Origin: Craterostigma plantagineum
Taxonomy: Eukaryota > Streptophyta > Magnoliopsida > Lamiales > Linderniaceae
DNA length: 64,000 bases
NCBI GenBank assembly: GCA_027422505.1
Contig: JAPQWV010000304.1
Coordinates: 496,001-560,000 of the forward strand
Direction of reading: 5' to 3'
A program made the position numbers and the translations under genes. The notes below the pieces were generated by a model that did not search any database, was not told where the DNA came from, and worked only from the letters and a program-made list of their open reading frames with translations. Positions within the stretch are counted from its first letter, which is position 1; every line of letters begins with the position of its first letter. Below are positions 35,026 to 46,777 of the stretch, piece after piece.

Positions 35026-37218
35026 TCAAATTCCGAGAAATGGGCATTGCTTTTTTGCATGATCTGGGATAAGCTTCCCCAGAAACTCCATTGGAACACA
35101 TCGAAGCTCTATTGGGCAAAAGTCGAAACAGACCACTTATTACGCTGATATTTAACGTCCTGAACAAAATAACTAGGAATAAAATTCAGACCATGAGGCT
35201 TGAAGTTGAACAAAGGTGGCAGGTATCGCCCATTGGGTAGGCGAACGCTTGGGTCACGCAGTTCATCGAAGAATGGATGGATCAATGCATCTAGCTGATT
35301 AAGACGAACAAAAAGGAATAAAAAAAGACATCCCTATTGTCCTACAGCTCAAAAAAAAAAAACAAAATTGAAGATCATATACTAATATACTCACAGCAGA
35401 GCACCGTAGATGTGGTGAATACTGGAGAACTCTCGAGACAAGATCAACAGCTTCTGGCGGATTGCGCTTGTGCAGTATCTGAAAAAAAAAACATGCGTGA
35501 AATGAATTTCAAACATAAAAAGGAATTTCAAGTCAACAAGTATTAGCAGCATTCACACGCCTTATGCCATGGGTGTGCCTTTATATGGGGAAACTTGTAC
35601 TCAGTGTAATTGGGATTCATGCATTTGATCTCCTCCCTTGTTGGAGTGCCGAGGACCTGTGCAAAAATAGACATACAGCTGAGTCTTGGTTTTCTACGAA
35701 GGACTTCAAATAAAGAATTTCCACCAAATAACTGTCAATATGTTATACTTGCCTTAATGATTTCAACAAGCTGGTCAACTCCACTCTCTCCGGGAAAAAT
35801 AGGCTAAAGGATCAAGATATTCTTTAGAAATATTAACGAAAAGATAAAATAAACATAGGGCAGAAACAGATCAGCAGCTTACCTGTCCAAGCAGTAATTC
35901 AGCTAAAACACATCCAGCAGACCATATGTCAATAGCAGTGGTATACTCCGTTGCTCCAAATATCAGTTCTGGTGCTCGATAATATCTTGAACATATATAT
36001 GAAATATTTGGCTCCCCTTTGACCTGAGAATTAGCCAAATTTAGGACATAATAATCATATGTTAATAAAAATCTCCACGAGTTGTAGGGTACGATACTAA
36101 CCAATACTTTGGCACTTCCAAAATCACATAATTTCACTTGATGAGTATGCGGATTGACCTGAAAAAACGGCAATCATGAGTAAAAATGTTTCCTCAAATT
36201 AATCGTGAAAACTCACAAAATCTTACCAACAAATTTTGAGGTTTGATGTCTCTGTGGCAAACGCCAATACTACCATGGATATAAGCAAGTGCTCTGAAAA
36301 TCTGATGGGAAATATATTCATAGTAGTAAGTTCAGCAGGTGAAGAAAACATCAAACTCAAAGGAGTAGGCTGCACATAGGTGATGTAAGCAATGCGGATC
36401 CAAGCATACCTGATAAGCATACAGTTTTACATATATCATGGGCATCCGCTGTTTCATCTTGTTATAATGTCTAATCACTCGGTGAACAGTCTCAGGAACA
36501 TACTCCAATACCAGGTTAAGGAAAAGCTCATCGTTCTCAGTAGTTGAAAAGAAACAGTGCTTTAACGACACAACATTTGGGTGGTCTAGCAGGCGCATAG
36601 TTTGCAGCTCACGGTTCTTGTACCTCTTATCTTGAAGGACCTTTTTAATCGCAACAGTTTCACCTGTTTCCAAACATTTGGCCTGCAAGAAAGATTATGA
36701 ATATCTGAAAATGCACGATTGTGATCTTATTGAAACATATAATTATAGTTTCAAAACAAGAATTACGCAGAGATACAAATGAAGTCACCTGGAAAACTAC
36801 CCCGAATGATCCCTGACCCACAATTCGTTCTGCCATATAACTGACAGTCTGATGAGGCAAAGAAAACGCCGCTTAATTGACTTAAAAAGATGAAACAAAA
36901 TATTACACAGAGCAAATTTACCTGCTTTGGCTGCCCATTTTTGCCACCAATAGTTGTCACTATTATATGACCAGTTTCTGTTCCATTGCCGTCAATAACA
37001 GCTGGCTCCATATCCTGTGATGTACTTAAACAAGTATGATGTCTGCCAACATCACTCAAAACATCAAGACACCAAACGAAAATAACAGAAAAGTCCCGTA
37101 CTTTGTCGTCCTTAAGTTTCATCTCATTCATCTCTTCCGGCAACCTATCAAGGACACGGGTATTTATGCCTCCAGGATCTCTAACACTTGATTCAGGATT
37201 GACATTTAGTGAAGTCAT
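35026..37218 (-). CDS. Shaggy-like / GSK3 protein kinase
   Basis: This is a Ser/Thr kinase of the plant SK family, which acts in brassinosteroid and stress signalling. About twelve exons give about 410 residues. The N-terminus ([16 protein letters not shown] and then [16 protein letters not shown]) is the conserved plant GSK3 leader. The kinase domain shows the glycine loop GQGSFGVVF, catalytic [16 protein letters not shown], the activation-loop tyrosine in [17 protein letters not shown], and the TREE motif of SK proteins (GTPTREEIK), which in relatives is a dominant-mutation hotspot. The last exon (35026-35108) codes for [15 protein letters not shown] then stop. The MKL(K/R)DDK leader resembles group I (SK11/SK12-like) members; this subgroup call is tentative. 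Confidence 0.94.
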
Positions 37219-39228
37219 TTTCTAATTATTATGGATAAGAGAAGCTTCACTCCAGCTATATTATATCAGCCCTAGAGAAAAGGCGAAAAGGAATCCAATT
37301 AACAAGTTACATAGAAAACAATAAGTTTACAACAACATAGAGTTCGTAAGCATAGAAGATCTTCACCGACCACTCATGCAGTGTAAATTAAGGTTACCCA
37401 GAACTACTTCTGCCCATGATACCCCTATAAACATCTTCTATAATATTATTATATCTATATCACGCTTTGATATTTTTCAAATCTTCCGAATATAAGACAC
37501 AAGTGATTGTTCACGGCAACTGGCCATCACCAGATACGAGAAAATTGGCGACTACAAAATAACGGCCATCTTCATCGGAAACAAAAAAAAAAAAAAAGAA
37601 AGAGAAAATCACATGAACCCTAAGACAAGGCAACTTGAAATTTTGCAGCTGAGCTAAAACTCCACAAAACGAGCCCAAAGCAAATAGACCACCAATCCCA
37701 ACTAGGTTACAAAAAAAAAAAGATAAATTAAAAAAATCACCGGTCAGAAGTTAAATTATAAATTAAACGGCTTCTCCACGAAGGATCCGGCCACCAGCGG
37801 CTCCTTTGCGACCTGCGAACTCAATCGATCAACGGATCTTCAACAATAGTTTCGTCATGGAGCAAATCATCAGCTAATTTTTCTCGGTTTCGTTGGTTGG
37901 TGGTGGTGGGTGTACACGTATTTGACAAATGGGAGAAGCTGCTAACTCCATAAACGCCCACAATAATGCAAACAAAATTCAATTTAATAATGACGGAAAT
38001 GCAATGAATTGCCTGATGATTAGACCCTTTACCTCGCCTTTTTGACCGTTCAAACCTGCAACTTCCTCAAAATCTTATCTCGTTCGTCGCCTCAAACCCC
38101 AATTTACCACCGTTTATTTACTCCTCCGATCAAAAGAAAACCCCTAATCTGCCATCATCCGTTCCCTCGAATAAAATGAACTCACGGCGCCATTTGACCC
38201 GCGTTTTAGAATTTCTCATTTTCGCGTTGGTTCCAACTCAGCAAAAAATAAGGGGAATATTTACAGATTAGCCCCTCGTTTATCAGTATTTACAAATAGA
38301 CACCTATTCCTGCACAATTTGATAGTTTTTTTATGGGGCATTTTCATTTCAGACCCACATAACTATCATTTAGGATTCAGTCCTTTTGGCAAAAAAATTA
38401 GTTTTAAGGACACATTTTCTACAAGTATTACTTCATTGCTTTTCATACCAGTATGTTCAAATTTTGTAACACAAAATCATAACTCGGTACCAGTTTATTT
38501 TCTGCAGTACCACTTCATTGTTCTGACATACGAGTATGTTGAAATTTGTAACACAAAACGATCATTCTATACTAGTTGATATATCTTTTATACCACTTTT
38601 TACACCACACAAAATGAATTCTTTAACCTAAAAAATTCTCAACGAAGGTCTGAATTCGAAATCAAATACTTAATAGGACCTGATTTCGAATTGACCATTT
38701 TTTTATTTATTTTGTCACGGAAGATCAAGAAACAACCACCGAGAACATTTAGACGTTTTGCTGACATCACATATGATGTAATAAACAACATATAAGAGTT
38801 TGCGTGAGGATTCCAAACATCTCCGTGAGATATGACGCGTCGTGTTTAGACAATAGCCACCAAATTCTAGTCTCTTGTGCGTCAACGTTGCCAAATTATA
38901 TATTATCTGTTTATTTCCCGTAAGGACTATTCATCAAGGTGTAAGAAGTTGAGTGGTCAATTTCCTTGTTAATGCATATGATGGGGGCTAAAAGAAAAAG
39001 CAGTTTTTTTCAATAAGCACAGCTATGGAAATAATTAATGTCGTGGGGATTGTGAAAGTCAACCGCCACGTGTCCATTAGGTTTTCCATAGAGCCTTCGC
39101 GGCGTGTGACGTCCACGAATCACACACGCCTACGTTGATCGTTTTGAATCAACTAATGAATGGGATAAATAAAAGCTTACTTCGCCTGCGCGTACTCTTC
39201 TTCTACGAGGAAAAGCTGAATAAGCCGA

Positions 39229-39261
<33 letters not shown>

Positions 39262-39348
39262 AACTCAAATTACTGCCGTCATCTTGATAAGCAGAATTCG
39301 ATTCTAGTATTTCGACTGATATTTTCGTCCTGCGTATGATCTGCGAAG
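37219..39348. other. Divergent intergenic region between kinase and PP2C genes
   Basis: About 2.1 kb. The left part (to about 38100) is the kinase leader/promoter, with an A run near 37586. From about 38270 to 38700 lies DNA similar to 28060-28380, including one 21-base unit at 38500-38520. A CT microsatellite (about 39229-39261) lies in the probable PP2C leader. No gene seen. Confidence 0.45.
38330..38700. repeat. Dispersed AT-rich repeat related to 28060-28380
   Basis: This stretch shares TTCTGCAGTACCACTTCATTG (38500-38520) and neighbouring phrases (loss of coding potential, CAGTACCA words, TTAACC..AAA, TAGGACCTGA-like) with the block near 28.1 kb. Similarity is patchy by eye. Confidence 0.4.
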
Positions 39349-41494
39349 ATGGTAGTTGAAGCTGAGTTGGTTGTTCAAAACACCATCCTGCCATGTTCTC
39401 AACTTGTGAGTTTTTTTTTTTTTTAAATTTCGCTATTCCTATTAATCGGAGCTGTTGTTAGTCCAAGTTTCTGCGTGGGAACACTTCAAATTGGGGGTTT
39501 TGGTATTGGGTTGTGGAATATTATAGTAGATAGTCGGATTGTGCGCGCGTGATTTGGTTTGTACTTTGTAGAGTCGGTTCTGCTCTGAACTTAGTAGGAG
39601 AAAGCTGAATTGAGATGATTAATCTTTGCAGTTGTAAGAAGTTATGTAGGCGAATCGGTGAGAAGACAAAATTCATTTGGTTTGCAGGATGAACATGAAT
39701 TGGGTTTCCCTATCTAAGATAGTCTTTATTCGTAATTCAAATTGCCGAAATATTTTAGTAGAGTAATAAATATGTGGTTCCTAATCATATCCTGGGCATT
39801 GATGATCAACATAACATGCAAGGGAATCAAGTATATACCTTATCAACTAGTTTTTTCCTAGATTCTTTAGTGGGGAATACATCTTTTACAAGCTACTTTC
39901 CCAACCTTTTTGCTATGAGAGTAGTTGTCTCATCTCGTTGATTGTTGGACCAATAATTGAGCCTAGTTGCGCCAAATTCTCAATGATATTATATAGCTTC
40001 AATAATTGAGGCAAGAAAAAAAAATGGAATAAGAAGTCGTAGCCTAAGGGCCAAAACAAAATAGAAAAGGCCTTGGCTTTCTCTAGTTTCTAGTCATTCC
40101 CATCAACTCAGAATCTTGGAGATGTTGATATTTAAGGTTTGGCAACATTGTGTGATCAGGCGAACTAAGTTCTGATCGATCATTATCTATTAATGCTAGT
40201 TTTTTTCCTCAGTATAGTCTTCCTTGTGATCTTATATTCTGAATTTACAGTGGCATTAGACGTCACTGGATTTATGTCTTACGTCTACATGTATTTTAAC
40301 TGGTTTTATCTATATTTCAACTGACAGGGTATCAAATCCCCAGAAGTTAATGCAGTGGGATATCTTCCCAGCATTCGGTCGGGCAGTTTTGCTGATATCG
40401 GTCCACGAAAGTCCATGGAAGATGAGCACATAAAGATTGATGATCTCTCTTCACATTTACGATCTTCGCTCATTAGTTTCCCCGAGCCAAGCTCGGTTTA
40501 TGCGGTTAGTGCTTTCTCGATATTTCCCTTGGCAAAGAGGAGTTATTTGAGTCATATACAACTGACCTTAATTTCGTGAATGTGCAGATATTCGATGGCC
40601 ACGGAGGACCCGAAGCAGCTGCGTTTCTCAGAGAAAATGCCATCAGATTCATCTTCGAGGACGCTGACTTCCCTCAAGCCTCTGAAGTCAACGACAGCTT
40701 TCTGCTAGAGGTTGAGAATTCTCTAAAGAAAGGGTTTCTCCTGGCCGACATGGCCATGGCAGACGGAACCAACGTCAGCAATTTTTCTGGAACCACAGCC
40801 TTGACGGCTCTCGTCATTGGAAGGTGAATTCTACGTTCCCATTTCTTCACTTCCATAACCACTCCATTTATACTTACTAGGTACGATGATTGACATCTCT
40901 GCTCCTTCTCAATCAATTCTCAGGTACCTAATGGTGGCCAACGCCGGAGATTGCAGAGCAGTCCTCTGCAGAAGAGGCGAGGCAATCGAAATGTCCCAAG
41001 ACCACAGACCATCTTACCCCCTTGAGAAAAAGCGAGTCGAAGAAATGGGCGGTTTCGTAGACGATGGGTACCTCAACGGCGTACTCTCGGTCACTCGGGC
41101 CCTCGGCGACTGGGACATGAAGCTGCCCCGAGGAAAGCCTTCCCCTCTTACAGCCGAGCCCGAGCTAAGGCAGATTGCCCTAACCGAGGAAGACGAGTTC
41201 CTAGTCATAGGTTGCGATGGAGTATGGGACGTAATGTCTAGTCAGCAAGCGGTGAGCTTAGTTCGCCGAGGCCTGAGGAGGCACAACGACCCTCAGCAGT
41301 GCGCTAAGGACTTGGTGATGGAGGCGCTGAGGTGTAATACTTCGGACAACCTTACGGTGATAGTCGTTTGTTTTGCTTCCTTGGTGGAGCCGCCGCCTTC
41401 CATGGTGGGCGGTGGTGAGAGGAGGAGGCTGAAGTACTGTAGTTTCTCTGCTGAAGCTCTGTGCAGTTTGAGGAGTTTCTTGGAGGGGAATTAA
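39349..41494 (+). CDS. Protein phosphatase 2C
   Basis: This is an Mg/Mn-dependent Ser/Thr phosphatase. Four exons (39349-39405, 40328-40504, 40588-40823, 40924-41494) give 346 residues; the first exon is only 19 codons and is followed by a 922-base intron. All PP2C metal-binding motifs are present: [18 protein letters not shown] (motif 1), [45 protein letters not shown] and [11 protein letters not shown]. No membrane segment is seen. It does not carry the features of clade A (ABA-related) PP2Cs and looks most like the PP2C 22/27-type proteins; the clade is tentative. It ends in a serine-rich tail, [17 protein letters not shown]. Confidence 0.95.
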
Positions 41495-41961
41495 CGGCGA
41501 ACTGTTTCGACTTTTTCTTTTTGTGGGTCTTTTTCTTTATGTCGCCGTGAGATTGGATGTAATGTACATATGTGCTTGGTTGGTAGAATTGATTGCTGTA
41601 ATAATGCACCGAGATAATCCGTACAGCGGTAATAAGATGACGTTTTTACTACTAGTGAAAAAGTATTTGCTGACGCTTACTCTCCTCGCCTTTGGGCCTT
41701 TTCGTGTTGCTTGTCTTCGTTATCATCCACCTAAATTTGAGGGAGACTTTACCTAACAATATAAGACATTTCAACCTATTTGTTGCTTCTATATTTGTTA
41801 ATTATAATTTTTTGCCTATTCAATCTTGTATTGTTGTTGTTGGTGTTCTCTTTGTGTTGGATGATTGTTTTTAGAGGGAAAATATAATCTCCCTATGAAT
41901 TGTTGTCATGGACTTTTAGTCAGTCAGATTGAGTTGGCGGGGTTAAGTCGTCCAACCTGTC
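41495..41961. other. PP2C 3' region
   Basis: Probable 3' untranslated and spacer DNA. No gene seen before the MITE. Confidence 0.35.
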
Positions 41962-41964
41962 TAA

Positions 41965-42550
41965 GACTATCTTTATCGGTGGATTGCACGACCGGTTGTG
42001 CAATAAAATTGATCAAAATAAATCAAAAATTAAATAACTCCCACAATCGGTTGTCACCCAAGTCCCAACCCATAACCGGTTGGTGGACCAACCTGGGTCA
42101 CAACCGGTTGTGCACTGTTCTCGATAAACTGTTTTACTATTTTTTGTAATTTTATGATACATTTAATTATCTGTTAAAATTTAATTTTTATTTTTTTACC
42201 AAAATATATGATTTCTTTTCTCTACAAATAGATGCTAATATTGATACATTTTGAATCACAATTTTAAATTATTTATTTAACTTATCACATTCTGTAATCT
42301 ATCATAAATTCATATTATTTTTTCTACAATGACTAAAGCATCTAAAATTTATATCATATAATGTAATCTATTTTTTAAACATTCAAATACTACTTTAAAT
42401 TCTAAAATATAAATATCATGAGTTGTGTTGGGTTGTTGATAAAGTTGAAAATTATTGAGGTTGGGTTGAGATGTAGGTTGTGTATGTGGAGGAAAGAGAA
42501 CTTACTTTTATTCTGATGACCGGTTGTCCGGGTCATGGATAATTATAGTC
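41965..42550. mobile_element. MITE with TAA target duplication and ACCGGTTG boxes
   Basis: This 586-base AT-rich element is flanked by TAA at 41962-41964 and 42551-42553. The ends are imperfect inverted repeats: the left starts GACTATCTTTATC and the right, read inverted, starts GACTATAATTATC. Inside, near both ends, the phrase ACCGGTTG or its complement recurs at least five times (for example near 41991, 42074, 42103 and 42519). No coding capacity. Size, ends and TAA duplication fit a Tourist-like element; the family is inferred. It lies about 970 bases upstream of the SAMS start codon. Confidence 0.7.
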
Positions 42551-42617
42551 TAACTAAACCAACCCTCGACTATTACCAACTCAACTTGTTGGGCCGGTGT
42601 CCAGTCATGAAATCCAG

Positions 42618-42626
42618 TATATAAAT
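42618..42626 (+). promoter_or_regulatory. TATA box of the SAM synthase gene
   Basis: TATATAAAT lies 115 bases before the donor of the leader intron, a normal place for a core promoter. Confidence 0.65.
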
Positions 42627-42732
42627 AGAACTCCCCACGAATCCCTGGAAACCGCTCGCCGTATTTCGTTCTGAAGAAACCACAGGCTTAGAGAGATCTG
42701 AACTTCTCATCCCTTCGCCAATTCTCTCAAGT

Positions 42733-43506
42733 GTAAGACACCGTACTCTCCCTACTTTGTTCGTTTCTTCGTGTATTTCTTGAAAGGATAACCCTGGCGC
42801 TTCACTTAATTGAATTAAGGTAACAAATTAATGTTGGAGGGCATGTTTTCTAGGCAGATCTGATACTTGTTGACTCTTTTAACTCTTGTATATGTGTCCT
42901 TGAATTAGTTTTAATGTCCTTCGAGGATGGCTGTGGACCGTGAATGATCTACGGAGCATTCATGTTTGCAGCTAGGGTTTGTCTAATTAGCTTGGTTTTG
43001 CTCAGATCTATTTGCTCCATGGCACGTATTTCAGCCTACTTTAGTTATCGGGTGTGGATCCGCTGCTCGTTTGTCATTTTCCGCGACTGTTAATGAATCT
43101 AAATCTACTACCTCAGGAAAATCCCTCTAAAGATGCTCCAGAACAACATTCTATAGTTGTGATGCCGTTTTACACTCATGTCCTTGAATGATGTTTGTGT
43201 ATGCTTTCTGCACATATACGTATGCCAATGTTCTGTCTTTCTCTGTTGCACAAGGATGGCTGTTGCTCCTCTCTTTGTAGATAGCTAGTTGTATGCGCGC
43301 TAACTTGCCTAGACAAATTCTTTTTTTTTTCTCCCACTTGCGCTGCAGAGATTTTTCTTTCAACTTTTGTGGATTGGTTTACTTCATGTATGTGTCCTCC
43401 ATTATTGACAAGACTTTTCTTTCTAGTTTCTCCATGTTTGAGCTCAAGACTTTCCTTTCCCCATGTTAACGTTTGAAAGACTTAGATCTTCGATACATCT
43501 TTGCAG
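42733..43506 (+). other. Leader (5' UTR) intron of the SAM synthase gene
   Basis: The donor GTAAGA at 42733 follows TCTCAAGT and the acceptor TTTGCAG ends at 43506, 16 bases before the start codon. The 774-base intervening sequence is T-rich and non-coding. A single large leader intron is usual in plant SAMS genes and often raises expression; that effect is inferred. Confidence 0.75.
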
Positions 43507-43522
43507 CTAGCCTATAGCCAAC

Positions 43523-44713
43523 ATGGAGACCTTCCTATTCACATCCGAGTCCGTGAACGAGGGCCACCCCGACAAGCTCTGCGATCAAATTTCCGATGCG
43601 GTCCTCGACGCCTGCCTCGCCCAGGACCCCGAGAGCAAAGTCGCCTGCGAAACGTGCACCAAAACCAACATGGTCATGGTCTTCGGCGAGATCACAACCA
43701 AGGCGGACGTCGACTACGAAAAGATCGTCCGCGAAACCTGCCGAGCCATAGGCTTCGTCTCGGACGACGTTGGCCTCGACGCCGACAAGTGCAAGGTCCT
43801 CGTCAACATCGAGCAGCAGAGCCCCGACATAGCCCAGGGCGTCCACGGGCACCTCACCAAGCGGCCCGAGGAGATTGGGGCCGGCGACCAAGGCCACATG
43901 TTCGGCTATGCCACCGACGAGACGCCAGAGCTCATGCCACTGAGCCATGTCCTGGCCACCAAGCTCGGGGCCCGCCTCACCGAGGTTCGTAAGAACGGTG
44001 CCTGCCCGTGGCTAAGGCCAGACGGCAAGACCCAAGTCACCGTCGAGTACCACAACGATAACGGTGCCATGGTCCCTATCCGCGTCCACACGGTGCTCAT
44101 CTCAACTCAGCACGACGAAACCGTGACCAACGATGAGATTGCCGCCGACCTAAAGGAGCATGTGATCAAGCCTGTGATTCCCGAGAAGTACCTCGACGAA
44201 AAGACTATTTTCCACCTCAACCCGTCTGGGCGGTTCGTGATCGGCGGGCCCCACGGCGACGCTGGGCTCACGGGCCGAAAGATCATCATAGACACTTACG
44301 GAGGGTGGGGAGCCCATGGCGGCGGTGCTTTCTCCGGGAAGGACCCGACGAAGGTGGACCGCAGTGGGGCCTACATTGTGAGGCAGGCGGCTAAGAGCAT
44401 AGTGGCTAGCGGGCTGGCTAGGAGGTGCATCGTTCAGGTTTCTTATGCTATCGGCGTGCCCGAGCCTTTGTCGGTCTTTGTGGATACCTATGGGACGGGG
44501 AAGATTCCCGACAAGGAGATTTTGGAGATTGTGAAGGAGAATTTCGACTTCAGGCCGGGGATGATCTCAATCAATTTGGATTTGAAGAGGGGCGGTGGCG
44601 GGCGGTTCCTCAAGACGGCTGCTTATGGTCATTTCGGAAGGGACGATCCTGACTTTACGTGGGAGGTTGTGAAGCCCCTCAAGTGGAACAAGCCTGAAGG
44701 TGCGTCGGCTTGA
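43523..44713 (+). CDS. SAMS: S-adenosylmethionine synthase
   Basis: The enzyme makes S-adenosylmethionine from methionine and ATP in the cytosol, feeding methylation and ethylene/polyamine synthesis. It is one uninterrupted 396-residue frame of standard length. Motifs: [20 protein letters not shown] at the N-terminus (ATP and metal binding), [16 protein letters not shown], the phosphate-binding loop [19 protein letters not shown], and [20 protein letters not shown] near the end. Codon use is much more GC-rich than in neighbouring genes (third positions mostly C or G), as is common for highly expressed plant genes. The open antisense frame at 43535-43948 is a by-product of this. Confidence 0.98.
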   Translation: METFLFTSESVNEGHPDKLCDQISDAVLDACLAQDPESKVACETCTKTNMVMVFGEITTKADVDYEKIVRETCRAIGFVSDDVGLDADKCKVLVNIEQQSPDIAQGVHGHLTKRPEEIGAGDQGHMFGYATDETPELMPLSHVLATKLGARLTEVRKNGACPWLRPDGKTQVTVEYHNDNGAMVPIRVHTVLISTQHDETVTNDEIAADLKEHVIKPVIPEKYLDEKTIFHLNPSGRFVIGGPHGDAGLTGRKIIIDTYGGWGAHGGGAFSGKDPTKVDRSGAYIVRQAAKSIVASGLARRCIVQVSYAIGVPEPLSVFVDTYGTGKIPDKEILEIVKENFDFRPGMISINLDLKRGGGGRFLKTAAYGHFGRDDPDFTWEVVKPLKWNKPEGASA

Positions 44714-44869
44714 AGTGTTGATTTGTGTTGCGTTGCCTTTTCTTGGTGTTCTCCCCGTGTTGTTTTAGTTGTCGAACGCTTTGTGGTTCGTTGTTGGCTG
44801 TGACTCGTTTGCTTTGCTTTCTTTTGTTTTGCTTTCGACGTTTTGTTACTATGGGATTGGTCTGTTTTA

Positions 44870-45451
44870 GAGCATCTCTAACCGAACGGCAAGACCCAAA
44901 AAAAAAATCTGAAATTTACTCCAACCGAATTCCAAAACTAAACTTTGAAATGAGATTTTTCATTTCTCTCTCCTAATCGCATATATGCAGTTTATGACAA
45001 TTTTTTGCGTTTTAATTTTCAAAATAACATAATAATCCGAAATTTATATAAATTGCATAAAACACACAAACACACGTATTCATTTACACACTGTCCTCTC
45101 TCTCTCCTCTCTCTCTCTCTCTCTTCTGAGATAAAATATTTGATTTGACACGTTTGCTTATCTCTCACACCTCTTATCTGATTCATCCGAAAATTCCAGA
45201 GGTTTGGTTTGTCTTTCAACTTCCTCAGCTTGTCGCTGCTACTAGGCATATATTTCTAAATTTTTTTCACAATTTTAGTTGGTTTTTGAATGTAAAGTTG
45301 TAAAATATGTGGGTAATATTGAAATTTGTAAAAATTAGTGTGGAACTGAATATTACAAAATAGTATTTAGTTTGAGAATGCGTTGATCGGTTGGAAAAAA
45401 AATTACTGCATTTTGAGTTTGAGAATGCGTTTCTCGGTTGGAGATGGTCTC
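44870..45451. mobile_element. MITE-like element with GAGCATCTC-type ends
   Basis: The left end GAGCATCTCTAACCGAACGG and the right end, read inverted, GAGACCATCTCCAACCGAGA form imperfect inverted repeats 582 bases apart. TTA precedes the left end but ATG follows the right, so no target duplication remains. The interior is AT-rich and non-coding, with a CT run near 45094-45124 and a repeated TTTGAGAATGCGTT near the right end. The ends resemble those of the pair at 3.1-4.2 kb. It sits in or just after the SAMS 3' untranslated region. Confidence 0.55.
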
Positions 45452-46777
45452 ATGCATCTCTCTTTTAAGTGTTGGTGTATGTAGAAGGAAACTTTCGTGA
45501 CGGTTATATAGCCGGGAAGAACATGAACATGACTGATAACAAGAAGGCGATGAGAGTATCAGACCAGCAAATCAAAGGAGCAGCACAGATTGATGAGCAG
45601 ATGATTGGGCATTTTAATGGTTGGGTTTAGGCCCACGACATAACATTTCTCTGGCCAGACATATGGTCCAAAGCAACGTGCTGTGTTGGGCCCTCTTTAA
45701 ATGTTCACTTAAAGATAAAATGAAAATTTCATTAATTGTAGTTGTAATAACAACAATATTTGTGGGACAGAAGATTATCCCAAAAGTGACGAGACGAATG
45801 CTACCAAGAAAGTACAAATGAAATTGCCAAATATCTTTGTGTTTTCTCCAATTTTCCAATTCAACCTCAAATAAAATAAGTATCTTGATTGACTTTCTAT
45901 ATGATAATCGAGCATAAATTGGTCATCTACACCAAAGTTGACCAACAATCACTTTCTTCTCATTATTAATAAAAAACATTACGCATACACCAACGCCCTA
46001 TAAAATACTTGGAACTTGTTTTGGTCGTCCCATGCAATATATAATTAATAATGCATCAACGCTAAAGACAGTTCTGACCGTGACATTGTGGCGTGTTAAG
46101 AGGGTTTTTTTCGTCCAGAGGGTGCAATAAATGAGAATTGATGGTGTGAATGCATACAACGTAATTTAACACTCCTTTTTATATTCTGCTGAGTTGATTA
46201 CCCAAGCTTGATCGGTTTCGTTTACCGATGAACACCATCTTTTTTTTTTTCCTGGGGAAAATATCTGATTGATTGATCCGTCTTCGTCGCCTGAATCAAA
46301 TTGAAGTGGTCGTTCTGACCGCCTCTTTAGAGAACACTCGTCAACCACCTCTCTCTCTCTCTCTCTCTCGTTGCAGTTGTGTGGAAGAGAGTGTCATATC
46401 GTGTCCAAGTCGATTCTGATCGGCTCCGTGTCTTCAGGTTCGTTGTTTCAGCTCAACATACTCCGTCTTTTATGTTCGCGAGTAGCCGCTGCGGCATCTT
46501 GTATTACTGCTCGATTTGATCGAAAAATAGCTGGTTTATTTTGGGCGTTTCTACTGTTAGCAGCTTGTTGTGTGGTTCCCTGTCATATTGATAAAACTCT
46601 TTTACTGTTTTACGATCTCTTAAACTTTGAGATCAGATGTAATCTGTGGAATTCTCTTATTTGGAAGCTTGAAGTGCGAAAGGCATTTGCTTTTAGATTT
46701 TTATTTATTTGCACGCTTGATTGTTTGAAAGGTTTCTAAAGTATTTGCTTGAGGAGGAAATCTTTTTGGGAAGAAGA
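45452..46777. other. Intergenic DNA and leader of the Pti1-like kinase gene
   Basis: Several TGGGC/GCCCA words lie at 45606-45692. A CT run (46351-46369) lies in the likely leader of the kinase gene; CAG/GT pairs near 46437 suggest a possible leader intron that I could not define. No gene seen. Confidence 0.4.

Noticed and set aside
43535..43948. Long antisense open frame across the SAM synthase gene (137 codons), and an arginine-rich plus-strand frame at 43501-43992
   Set aside because: Both mirror the strong G/C third-position bias of the real SAMS frame, and neither resembles a known protein.
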